Shown one piece after another: positions 27,351-38,869 of a stretch of DNA of 64,000 nt (the stretch's first letter is position 1; the number at the start of each line of letters is the position of its first letter). Source of the stretch: Trachelipus rathkii (lineage: Eukaryota > Arthropoda > Malacostraca > Isopoda > Trachelipodidae); the NCBI GenBank assembly GCA_015478945.1, contig JABUQX010060173.1, positions 1 to 64,000 of the forward strand. The letters are read 5' to 3'. A program made the translations under genes and the position numbers. Under the pieces are notes generated by a model. The model saw only the letters and a program-made list of their open reading frames with translations, was not told the origin of the DNA and did not search any database.

Positions 27351-28735
27351 TATGAAAGTTCTTATGTATTAATTACTTAACCCCTTAGGGATATTCATAA
27401 AATGAAGATTATACTAAATACGGTGTGTGAGTGGATAGCCTTAAAATATAACAACTAGATGTAATTTGATAAATCCACTAATATTTTATAAAAAAAGTAC
27501 AAAAAACTGTAGGATACGTTGTCTCTATAAGATGTGTGAGTGACGACTGGTCTCTCACCTTACAGTATATGTAGTGTTAAGCGTATATGTGCGTGCCACC
27601 AGTTGTGCGCCCCCTATCCTAACAGCCAGTATTCCGAGATGTTTTGCCTGATATATCTCATTCGTGACCTATCGAGTGCTCTAGAAATCTCCGTATTTCG
27701 CTCCGTCCGTGGATCCTTATGTATCATGATTAGACTATCCACTCCGTAGTATATCTGTGACTCTGGACACTGGAGTGAGTTAGCGTACTCGTATCTCTGT
27801 TTTGTGCTTCTTTTCTTTCCTTCTATTACCGTGTGCTTACTATCTTCTCTCTTCTATTCTTCTTTCCTCTATCTTCTTTCTCTCATTCTTGCTCATCCTC
27901 ATTAACTCTCTAGCTCTATTTGTCTCTCGGATGTATGTTATTTGTGATATTACCATGATACCCCATCTATTATGTACTGAAACAAAGTTCATCATAAGAT
28001 GCTGATGTTTCTGAGACATGCAACAACGGATAGTTAGAAAGTTGTTCATCCACACAGAAGCTGTTAGGTCATTACAAAGAAGACTCTCTGGCGATTAATT
28101 AAGTACAAAAATATGTTCTTGAGTAGGCGCTATCTCAGACAACTTGTGTAAGGTTGTTGCTGGACATCAATTGTATCGTGGTGAGTGTGCGCCTATGACA
28201 TGACTAAATAATATATGAAATAAGCGATCAGGTGTGGGAATAAACAGAATCAAAAATATTTAAAATCAATTGCTCTTGGAGTATATAATAAAATTAAAGA
28301 GTAATGAATGCTGTGTTTTTTTTTGATTGCTAGAGTATCTAGTTGTGTCGTTGTGTGTAGCTGAGCATGGTGTATATATAGTTGAGTTGTTAGGGTGAGT
28401 GTTAGTGCGACACTCAACAATATGCGTATGTGTTTTTCGCGTTGAGATTGTGTGGATGTAGGTTCCCTCTTTACGTCTAAAAAAGATCGATCTACCTATA
28501 CTATTCGGTAGTTGGGCTGGTCAACGAAAGGTTAGCTAGAGTGTAAGGTGTCTGATAGAGGAGTGAGTAGTGTATGTGTTGGTGTCTTAAGCTCGTCTAA
28601 TAGGCAAATAAGGGATTCTCGTGTCGTATAGTGTAATCGGTGTGTTCGTTACATATGTAAGTGCCAAGGTTTGCTCCTAGCGATTCGTATTTAATTGTGT
28701 GTGTCTCTCCCGCGTGAGAATGAGTCGACATATGA
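27350..28735. other. Unassigned segment, pyrimidine-rich then GT-rich
   Basis: Positions 27800-27920 are CT-rich with imperfect TTCT repeats. Positions 28320-28640 are rich in GTGT and TGTGTG. The rest looks unique. No protein motif is visible in any frame. Confidence 0.5.
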
Positions 28736-28737
28736 AC

Positions 28738-29180
28738 ATGCTGCGGCGGTCAAGTGGTTAGTAATATTGCGGCGCTGTCTGGAGGAAACATTGATCCAAA
28801 GTTCGTAGCAGCACGGCGTGACTCGGTAATGAGTCACGTAAAGATAGCGGATATCGGCGTCGGTTAGAGTCAGAAGCGTTCCGATGAGGATTGTAATCTT
28901 ATTTTATCTAGCGGATGTTGGTCGTGGTGGTGTGTACAGCACGTCGGCGTGCGGGGACGACGCGTCTGTCTCGACCTCGATCCTGTGTGAGTAATTCTGC
29001 AACATTGTGTGTCGCATTCCGAAGTGGGTTGCGAAGCTCCCTAACTGGTGCAGGAAGTGGGTTGTGCTGGTCTCCGTTGCGTTGCGCCGGACACCATGGG
29101 CGGCTCACTCCGCCTCTGCACCACTGGTGGTTGCCTCTTAGAACCTTTAAAAATGAAACTACTGTGAGGTAACTATGAGA
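28738..29180 (+). repeat. Possible tRNA-derived SINE
   Basis: Positions 28742-28815 resemble a tRNA-derived SINE head. CGGCGGTCAAGTGGTTAG fits an RNA polymerase III A box with the AGTGGTTAG extension common in animal tRNA-SINEs. GCGGCGCTGTC sits at the anticodon arm position, and AAAGTTCG at the place of a decayed B box. A GC-rich body follows to about 29140, then AT-rich sequence. The region stands out strongly from its AT-rich flanks. I see no poly(A) tail or target-site duplication. Two overlapping short open frames on opposite strands are explained by the GC content. Confidence 0.4.
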
Positions 29181-29905
29181 AGAAAGCTTGTGAATAACAT
29201 TTAGTGTCTGTATAATGGATATGAGTAAAAATTTAATAAATTATTCACTCAAATAGTAAAATGGCAGTATTTTATATAAACTATTAATAAGTTATAACAC
29301 TTAGTAACATAATAATGGCTTATGAAAACCACTCTTAAATACTAAATTGCAGGAGCCGATAGAACCGGTGGCTGGCAGTCTGGCGGTGACGCCGATGGGA
29401 AGTTCAGGCTCCCTTAATCAAACAGCTCATAAAAATGACTATGTATTTTAGAAAAAATGAATCATGGAGTACTTAAGCAGAGAGGTGTAATTCTAAAAAA
29501 TCACACACATGTTCTTCATACTCTAAAGACAAGGGTTTGGTTAGAAGTACAATTTTTGAAGTGTATATTTCAAAAGACGATAAAGATATATCTCGAGGCA
29601 TCCAATGACCATACCCGTAGTGCACATTTATTTATTACATGAGCATTTCAGTAGAGGCGAATGTAACCACTCGTACCCAATCTACAGAGTATACGAAAAA
29701 AATTCACTTACTTGATTTACCTGCTTAAAGGGATACTTCACCGACCTCCAGTCATGTTATTCTCAAGTTGGAAAGCTATCATTTATATAACAACAATAAC
29801 ATGAATTATACGTATTGTATTTCTAAGTCGTCTATTACGCGAGAATTGAACTCTGATTGATCGTGGTATTTATATTTAGGATTATAAATTAGTAAGAACG
29901 GTCCG
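29180..29905. other. Unassigned spacer
   Basis: AT-rich with one GC-richer patch at 29348-29412 (GGAGCCGATAGAACCGGTGGCTGGCAG, then GGTGACGCCGATGGGAAGTTCAGGCTCC). That patch begins with GGAGCC and ends with GGCTCC, so it could close a hairpin. No gene is recognised. Confidence 0.45.
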
Positions 29906-29910
29906 GTCTA

Positions 29911-30440
29911 CAAGAGGGATGCTCTTTCCTTTATCTACTAGTATATTAGTACCCAACCCTTTCTAGTAGGCCTAAATCTCTCAGTCGTGAGCAATGACCC
30001 TAATGCGTACCGTTTACTGGACCACTTTTTAACCATGTGAAAAAGGAGTCAAGCGAGACCTTTATATGAAATTAGTTAGTGATCTTTTATGACCTCGGAA
30101 CCTTCATGAGTGGTTCTTTGAGAATTGTATCAGGCCGCTGTTCTGATTTGGTAGTGTCGATTGGTTAAGCAAAGAAAGGATTGTATCCTTAAATTTAAGA
30201 CGATCGGTCTTACGAAGGACGTTTCTCATTTTCACTAACACCATATTTGACAACGCATCCAGACTTTAGGTCGCCTTAGCCCCCGAGGTTTCATGTTTGA
30301 TATTCGTATATGCTCTTCGGTGCTCTTGAAATGGATTTCGGTGAACTTTGGGCCTTAGTTGAGTGTTTCGTCTCTCCCTTGCGTATTGCCGTATCGAAGG
30401 CCTGAAATTAGACCTTCATAAAAAATGGGTTTTGTCGAGT
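29911..30440 (+). repeat. Head segment copy C
   Basis: AGTACCCAACCCTTTCTAG, then after an interrupted stretch CTTTAGGTCGCCTTAGCCCCC (about 30265-30285), TTTCATGTTTGATATT and GGCCTGAAATTAGACCTTCATAAAA match copy A 10-290 in order. It carries about 150 bp of extra sequence. It faces the minus-strand copy at 31380-32690, so the two form an inverted pair with about 1 kb between them. Confidence 0.6.
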
Positions 30441-31380
30441 GAATGACATAGATAAAAGAATAATTAAGTGAAAAGAATAATTAAGCCTGAATATATATTT
30501 AAAATTAAAAGCTTCTTGGAAATATTTTTAAGGCCATTAAAGACAGTCGAATGTAGCGGTTAGTGCTGTAGAAACGCATGAAATACATTTGTTGAATTAG
30601 TAAGTGATAATTGTGGGTATACTGTCCATAATATATTTAAATAAGAAAGGTCTCTATAGTAGCTTGATAGTGTAATATCTGCTCCCTAAACATTTATAGG
30701 ACCCCTGTAATGTTTTTAAGTTCATGCCATCGCGAATAGAACCGATTTTCAGCTATTATCCTTACAGTATACTTTCTCCCGTTAAATCTACATGGCCCTT
30801 AAAGCGAAGTGATGTAAAAAGCCCAGGTAACAAATCAACTAGACAACCACAAACCGTAGAGCCATAGTCTGGAACTGCATGAGCGACACACACACAGCGT
30901 GCTAGCCTCGGCCTTACTCTAGATTTACTGCTAATTGTATTCTCTTTAAGTGTAGTAAAATATTATCAGGCAGTTCTTTAATAAAAACGGCAAACATTCT
31001 CATCTCAATTTTGAGCTATAGAAGCTAGTTATATTTAAAACTCTTGTAGATATGTTATAAGCAACTTTATAAGACTAAAAAGTTATACACATGATTGTTA
31101 ATGTAAAAAGTCCCTTACTAGTGTCTTTCAAATAGGCGTGGCATTTGACATATTATAAGATTATTACAACTACTTAAAGCTTTCCAAATACTTTTTTTCG
31201 ATGTTTGATAAATTTTATATTGTTGAATTACTGGAACTCATCTAAGTATGTGTTAAATAATTTAGACCTTTGAACCTAACAGATATTTCGATCTAATAAT
31301 ACATTCGAACCTAGCCGGCGACGATTGACCACTTACACTGAGTAGATAGATAAATGGTGAGCGCTGTTGTTAGTTAATGA
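30440..31380. other. Spacer between inverted head copies C and D
   Basis: Mixed AT-rich sequence with no coding motif. No clear match to the inner arms of copies A or B was seen, so this may be either a diverged core or unrelated sequence. Confidence 0.4.
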
Positions 31381-32690
31381 TAGCGAGAAAATTTATAGAG
31401 TAGTCCTATTAAGAATACAATGCGTATTACGTCTATATGTGTGAGTGTGCCAACCATCTATGAGTATGAATGTGTGTGCATGTGTGTGCTGTGATCGCTA
31501 GTGCTGCCATCCGTGTTGGTAGTGTGATGAGTTGTGTAGTGCTAGGGTGTCCGAGGTAGTTGTAGGACAGTAACATACAGGGACTTAAGTTAGGGCACGA
31601 TACCTACATGAGACCTCTATGTCTGTGAGGACATGTTCCCTGTGTGTGTTACGAATCATGGTTGGACTGCGTCAGATACCTACATCGTGCTCGACTTATC
31701 TCACTTAATCCTTCACGAAACTTTTATGATAAGGTCAATTTCAGGCCTTTGATACGGTATAAGGCCGAAATATCAAGCCAAGACCGAAATATCACAGGCC
31801 AAAAACATTTCAAAAAGGGGCTAGCACCTAAAGTGAGGTCAAATCGTAGAAGGAAGGACCATCCTAACAACTTCTAAATACACACCACAATAGAAACTCC
31901 TCGATACCTCAAAAAACATAGTGTGGTAGACAACTAATGTATTAAGGTGTATTAGACGTAGATCAATCATGTCATTGCTAGAAGTGCTAGAAAAGGGTGT
32001 AGGGGATACAAAATATAGAAGGAAGCGTCCTAACACCTTCTAATATATATACCCACACGACTCTACGTACCTTAATAACAGTAGGGTAGGCATAATATGG
32101 GGTGGGTTCTCATAAGTATGTAGTGACATGCGTGTCTAAGAAGCTTCGAGACGAATCATAGGGTATATATAGTCAAATCGTGATAACCCTCAAAATGAAG
32201 CGTCTGTATCAGCAGATGAAAACATATATGTAGACACATCATTTGTTCTGTTCAAATATGTGGTAGGAGCCTGAATTCCAATTCGGTCAACACGTCTACC
32301 TACTCAGTCTCCTCGGCTCCGGTGCTCCATATGGTTCGCCAATTAGTGTTTAAGCTATAAGTCCATTGTCTTGATTTCATTTATGAGTACTCTTCTGAAT
32401 ACAACTCTAAATCGAGCCAATTTTCAGTGCTTTGCTAAGTCGTATTTTTTAAAATTTATCTAGAGTGGTGGGGCCCCCCAACCCCCTTTGACGTAGCGGC
32501 TTGAAACATGGATTGCAAACAATGTTGCACAATATATAAGGATAGAGCATGACCAAGTTGTTGAGAATGATTTACGATGACTCCTACACTCGTTACATAT
32601 ATACATAGAGATAATATGCTCTCTCTTGTGTGATCATTTCTTAACCCATAAATGACCCCGTACTGGGTCGTACACATGAGTAAGATGCTA
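31380..32690 (-). repeat. Head segment copy D (extended)
   Basis: Read on the minus strand, this gives the full head: 32632-32659 is an exact 28-base reverse-complement match to 9277-9304. It continues through GGGTTGGGGGGCCCCACC (9440 has GGATTGGAGGGCCCACCCC), GGAGCACCGGAGCC, TTCAGGCTCCTACCACATAT, CCTTCCTTCTACGATTTGACC, TTTCGTGAAGGATTAAGTGAG and CCTAACTTAAGTCCCTGTATG. It shows how far the family extends upstream of position 1 of copy A. Open frames here at 31644-31877, 31839-32036 and 32456-32788 are repeat by-products. Confidence 0.68.
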
Positions 32691-34200
32691 CTAGTTGGCG
32701 TTTCGTGAAAGTAATACAGTGTGAGAAGTGTACAATATATTTTGTAGGTACAATAGTTGCTCATCCTCGCGTGTGTATTAACAGTCACAGTCGAGTACCG
32801 TCCCTACCCGTCCTCTCGCCTTGATAGTGTGTTTTTTGACTAAGGGAACGCCACTACGAAAAAACGCATGTTGAGTGCGTTCTTAGAACTCAGCAACGGG
32901 CTGATAACCGTAATGCTCGTGGGCTCTAAGTGGCTGCGAATCTCGAGACTTAGAGCTATAGCTACAAAACATTTGTACGTTGAGTGTCATCTAAAACTCG
33001 CTCATAAGCTCAAGAAACAAAAATGTTTAGAAAAAGGGTGTGACCGCATGTGCATCAGAAAACGGGGTTGGTGTAATATCTAATACTAACTCTTGTTAGA
33101 GGTGAGTAATCGATTCCGTGTAAACCACAAGGAATCGAGTTTCATCAGTGTGTCTCGATATTGGAGTGAGATCGATAAAATATCGAAGATCATTTCAGGC
33201 ATATATCGATATAGTTGGCTCACTGTAATGATTAGAAAGGGGTCATACGGTGGGGAATAGTGTATCGTTAATACTCATAGTAAGGAAGCTCAACCTAGCA
33301 CCTCATATCTATGTACCCAAGTTCGAACATTCTCGGCGGTACCTTGTATATAAGATCCCAAGCCTGGCTAGAGGATGCTACGACACTAAAGTGAGCGCTG
33401 GTAGTATATTGCGAGTGATATGTTAAGGTAGCATGTCATGCTAGAATACAGAGGTCTGAGAGATAAAAGTTGTAGTTGTCATAGAGTGGTGAATGTGTGT
33501 ATAAGGGTGTCATAGTGAATGTGGTTAATAATATACGTTGATAATAAAGGAATGTGAGTGAAGCATTGCCGTGTCAGCGAGTGCGTGAGAGTGATCACTG
33601 AATCGACTTCTGTCTGCGTAGGCCTCGACAAGTGGTAGTAATACTTAGGGATAGACACTGAAGACCGGTGTTAGTGCTTTAGCGAATGTATTAGGTCGCA
33701 CGGTGTTCACGTGAGAAAAAGGCTGTAGAGAAAAGGGGTTCGTGTCGGTTTGGCAAGGTTAAAAAATCTAATCAATAAGATAAGAGCAAGAGCGATAAAG
33801 TAAATAACACTAATAGGCCTAGGTACCTTCTAATTCTTTCCACGTTTGTATTCTGCAACAAGGAATGCATAAATAAATAAACCTATGGAAATATAACACC
33901 AGCTTTCCAGGCTTGTAATATAGGTCGGCACGTTCTAGAAGCTAGAATATAGAAATTAATAAGAATATATTAAGAAATTAATATATCTAAAATAAAATAA
34001 GTAAAATTAATAGATAAAAAATAGAATTAGATAAGCACGTTACCTTTTCTCGGCCGGCGGCACCCTTTGATAGTCACGAAACTTTGCGGTCACTTGCGGG
34101 TGTGTATTGCGGTATTAGAATCAAAAAATAAGGATCCACTTTTAATGACCTTTAGAGCTGGTTTGTCTGAGTTAGAATATAAACTTGGTATCGAGACAGG
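32690..34200. other. Unassigned segment
   Basis: Less AT-rich than its flanks. A 71-codon plus-strand frame at 32868-33083 (Leu, Lys and Cys near the end) has no recognised motif. A short inverted pair CGATTCCGTGTAAACCACAAGGAATCG at 33110-33136 can form a hairpin. TATCGATA-like words cluster at 33170-33210. Confidence 0.4.
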
Positions 34201-35940
34201 AGATATAATAGTGGACAGCAGGTATTACTACTGACCGTTAAAAAGTGACTCACAGAAAGTTTATAATATAATAACTCTAAGTTAAAGATGTATATCACTA
34301 AAATAAAAGTGTTATTATTTAAAAGCTATAAGTAATTTAATTAAAGTAATAATAGTTATATTATTATTTATATTTAAAAAGTCTTATATATATAAGTATT
34401 ATAAAACCATGTTTATATTATAAGATCTTAATTTTTATTTATGTAAAATAAACCATGAGATAGTTATATATGAATAGATCATATTATATTTTATAAAGCA
34501 GTGATAAAACATAAAAAGCTAATTACTAATCTCTACCTACTAATACTTATATTAGTGTGATATCATATAGTGTAATAAATATATAGCGTTATAATACAGC
34601 TCTTATTTATATTTGAATTTACTGATTTTACTGCGTTTAAGTATTATAGTTAATTTTAATTAGTAATTATTATTGGTTAAATAACAGTTATATTATATAA
34701 ATAAAAATATACATAATAGAGTGATAATATACATAGAGGCACTGTAGATGAGTTTAATAAGTGACAGTATATATTATAAGTATATTAATAATAAATGGAT
34801 AGTTTTAATAAGATCACATAAAGGTCTAAGTATAATAAATACTAAAAATGACTAATACTTTATATATAAATTACCCCTTATACTTGGGTTATTATATATA
34901 TATATATATATATAGGTATAATACACTCTCTATTATGATTTATATACTATAGAGTATATATACATAATATTATATATGCATTATTTTTATTAAAATTAAA
35001 TTTGTATTTATATAATAATATAAATTTTAAGTATGAGTTTTATCAAAATAAACAAGTTTAAAATATATATATATATATCAGAGTAGTAGCGACTATAAGC
35101 TACTCGTTGTTCTGTAAACTCACAGGTTAACATTATCAAAACGATCTATTTTGCCAAAGTTATAAAAATAACAGTTAGCGATACTAAAGAATTCTGCTTA
35201 AAAGTGCTCTCTTTTGCGAAAGATATAGCTCAAATAAAATGAAATTATTTACACATATAAAAAACATGTATAAGAAGAGTAATAGCAACACTCTCACCAC
35301 GCTCAGAAGGCAATGATATAAACTGCTAGTCTCAATAAAGAGCTGTTAAATAAAACTAATTAACAATACTGAGTACGCAGTTCCTCTTTGCTGCGAGAAT
35401 ACAGAAAAGCGAATGGTGTCTGGTGTAAACTCACCTATGCGTGAGTATATAATTGAGTTTTATATTAACCTACTCGTTTATTTACTGCTTTTTATAATCG
35501 TAGTACTGTCACGTAAAATTTACAGTTTACTATTATATAATTTAAATTTCGTTACTTGTTTTATATTATAGCAATATTTAAATAGTAGCTGCAAAAATAT
35601 TTTGGAAGATAATTACTGAAATACTTAAGAATAAATGGTATAATGACAGAACTTACTCTGGACTATAAGATTATTTTTTATCTAGTTCTACATCATGAAT
35701 TTCTATAAACATTCATATCATAAACATCGCTTTCTTTGATAGGTATCATTAATATATATATAGTATTTAATTTAAGAGCATAAAATTCTTAAATATATAA
35801 GATTTTTTGAGTTCAAAATATGTTTAATGTTAGTTAGGCTTATTTATCTCACTCATGTGGTATACATTAGGAAAGTGAAATGTAACATTACAAAATAGGT
35901 CCTCTAAGTACTCGATAATTTTCTTACAATCATAATGTGA
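34200..35940. other. AT-rich sequence without recognised genes
   Basis: TA/TTA-rich, with a (TA)n run at about 34890-34913 and stops in all frames. Nothing else is recognisable. Confidence 0.7.
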
Positions 35941-35949
35941 TAAATTAAA

Positions 35950-36470
35950 ATAGTATTCACGTGTACAAGAGGATGCACAGTCACCTTACAGTCACTTTTA
36001 CATTCACGTGTTCACCAACATACATACTCATTTTTCAATTTTATTCACGTGTACAATATGATACACAATCACGTTACAGTTTTCACGTTCATTTATTTAA
36101 TAATATGCACAATCACCTTGCAGTTTTTACTTTCACAAGAACAATAAGATAAACAGTCATCTTACAGTTTTAACTTTCATGTTTACTATAATACACAAAG
36201 TCATCATACAGTTTTTACTTTCATATAGCCAATAAGATAAACAACTATCTTACAGTTTTCACTTTCACTTTTACCCTAGGACACAAAGTCATCTTACAGT
36301 TTTTACTTACTTTCACTTGTAGAATAAGATACACAGTCACCACCTTAGCTTTTCTTTCGCGTGTACAATAAGGAAAACATGCATCTTATCCTCATATAAG
36401 GTGGGCAATAAGATACATAGTCATGTTACAGGTTTCACCTTCACGTATACAGAAAGAAACGCAATCATCA
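35950..36470 (+). repeat. Minisatellite, period about 44 bp, about 11 diverged units
   Basis: Unit consensus by eye is CACGTGTACAATAAGATACACAGTCATCTTACAGTTTTTACTTT (given here as adjoining parts: CACGTGTACAATAAGATACA, then CAGTCATCTTACAG, then TTTTTACTTT). Successive CACARTCA words start near 36065, 36109, 36153 and 36196, which sets the period at 43-44. Units differ by substitutions and small indels, indicating an old array. The peptide repeats in open frames here are by-products. Confidence 0.85.
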
Positions 36471-36769
36471 TAGTATTTTCTTTCAATAATATTATGTTCC
36501 ATTATTTTCATTTCTCTTTATCATTCTACCTTAATACACTTTTTCATAAAAAGAAGATTTTATGCGGAACCTAAAAACTGTAAACTCCATTTATCATGAC
36601 AAATAGTATGAGTTTTACTTAATACCTTTAAATTTTAAATTAAATTTAAAAATTGTATGTAGAAGAAAAAAACCAAGTCTAATATATAATATCTGAGATT
36701 ACAATTGTACAAATTGTATTAAAAAAACAATAAACATATTTTACAATTAACCCAATATTAGAGCTAAAT

Positions 36770-37760
36770 AAAAATCGATGTAAATAAATAGAGGGTTTAT
36801 TTGTTTTAGTTGTGGGTCTATTCTTATCTACATAAACACCTCAGGGGGGATTATATCTTTGTCTGATTACTGTTTACTGCTTGAACTCATGTCTTCGAAC
36901 TGCAAGTATCAGCGCAGATTAACGTGCTTTTATAATATCATAGTTTTTCAATCGACGTTCCTTACTAATAACTCACATAAATTTTTATATTACTTACATA
37001 CCTTAAAGTACATAAATAATCCGATATTTAGCAGATCTTATACCTAACATCCTAGAGTGGGATTAGTATATCTTTGTTACCTGTTTCGTTACTGTCTTGA
37101 ACTCATGTTTAAGCTAGTCTCTTAACATCAAATGTTTACTGCTTTAAACTTATATGTTTACCTGCCTTTAACTCACATCTTTATGTTCTTAACAAATCAT
37201 ACCTTAAAGAGCAGGTAACTATCAGTCAAATTCACTATAAGTTGTAGTTTTACTATATATCTCCCAACATTTCAGGGGATTAGTGCTGCATTTTTAGCGA
37301 GAGTTTTTTTGTTAGCCCCTGGTTTACTACAGCTTAATCTTCACTCACCGATTGCTATACTACTAGTTTTAATCCTTTGCATTTCTATCTAACACGTTTT
37401 ACGCTAAGAGACCATAGTTACATTTGAGAAATAACATTATGTATATTTTTCTGAATTTGTGGTTTTTAAATACTTTTTATTTTAATTATTTTTAATTTTT
37501 AGTATTTTTATTCTATTATTGATTTTAAATATGTTTGATACATATGACCACATTGCACTAACTTTATCATCCTTATGTAGGTTATTAGAAAGCACACACA
37601 CACACAGCGATCACACTATATCAATCACACACTGAAAAACTCAACCACCCAACCAACACACACACACACGACCCACTCACTACACCACATAACTATATTA
37701 AGTATATAATCAATTAAGTTTATAATTAGAAACACGTACATTTTATCACTATACCATTGT
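36770..37760 (+). repeat. Second interspersed repeat family, copy 2
   Basis: Blocks starting GGGGGATTATATCTTTGT (36845), GTGGGATTAGTATATCTTTGTTACC (37057) and CAGGGGATTAGTGC (37272) recur about every 210 bp, with ACTGCTTGAACTCATG and TTTACTGCTTTAAAC in between. An AC-rich stretch at 37590-37690 follows, as in copy 1 (20850-22560). Confidence 0.6.
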
Positions 37761-38400
37761 ATACAAATATATACTCTAAATATTATTCACTAAATGATAT
37801 TATCCTAATAAAACATACTATAAATAAATTAATATTATCTTTGAAAACAAATAATTAATTATTAACTGAAGTAAATACTTTTTGTTATAAATTTTATAAC
37901 TTCAAGTTTAAAATATTATTTACCCACTAAAGATTATTCGTATTCGTATTCGGAAATATAAAAACAAATATTTTATCGTACGTCTTAATAAAATATAATC
38001 GAGCTAAAATCATAAAGGCAGACCTAGATACCGGTCTTATAGCTTTAATCCACTCTTTCAAATACACACATATAGCTCAATGCCACAATTTATTTGTCCT
38101 CCTTTTAAAATTACTTTACAATCATCTAATCACTAAGTATATTTATAAGTATATGAAAATTAACATAAAAGTAAAGGTTCTTTCTCATGTTAAATATAAT
38201 CAATGTAATTTATTAAATCATTCTAAAGTTTTATTATTTAATATAACAAAAAACAATTTATTCACTTACATATATATATTTGTACCGCACTCGAAACTGA
38301 AAAATTTCAAAAGTTTTTATGAGATAAACCGGTCTTACTCTTTATTATATTATATTAATATACTACACGACAAATATCCATCACGTTCAGATCAAATTGT
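37760..38400. other. AT-rich spacer
   Basis: An 84-codon plus-strand frame at 38153-38407 rich in Lys, Asn, Ile and Tyr has the composition expected of random AT-rich DNA. Nothing is recognised. Confidence 0.6.
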
Positions 38401-38407
38401 ATTGTAG

Positions 38408-38645
38408 CTAGTCAACATAAATGATGAGAAATAACAAAACATAACATCCCCGACACAACATTCTTGTGTACCAGAATACAAAACGGGGACCTCTTCTCTG
38501 TAAAATGTTTGAAAATAACCAGTTTAGGTCTAAATTTAGATAATCCTTTTGTACCCCGGGGCGATTGAGGCCATTCCGGGTCAAAATATATTTCAAACTG
38601 GACCTTTTCCGTAAAACTGTGTGCAATAACTACGTTCACGAACAG
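38408..38645. repeat. Short unrecognised element with an internal direct repeat
   Basis: Positions 38487-38519 (GGACCTCTTCTCTGTAAAATG ... AAATAAC) and 38600-38630 (GGACCTTTTCCGTAAAACTG ... CAATAAC) are similar direct copies about 112 bp apart. The whole block is GC-richer than its flanks and open in two frames of the minus strand, ending sharply in AT-rich DNA on both sides. It is consistent with a short interspersed element; its class is unknown. Confidence 0.4.
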
Positions 38646-38869
38646 CCTACAAGATATAAGCTGATAATAAAATCAAGTAAGTATAGAACCTTTTATCCGT
38701 TATATATAATAACAGGCTGATTAAAACCTAATACTAGTCAATAGAGAATCCATATATAACATAATGAAACATTGTTTAATTTCTCAAATATATTTATCAA
38801 AAACTGAAACATGCTGGAATCGTAAATCCTTTATAAGCAGATAAGAAGGAAGTTCCTTACTGTATTGAC

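Noticed and set aside
31644..32788. Three frames in the C-D region (77, 65 and 110 codons)
   Set aside because: They lie in head copy D. The homologous blocks in copies A and B are not open in the same frame.
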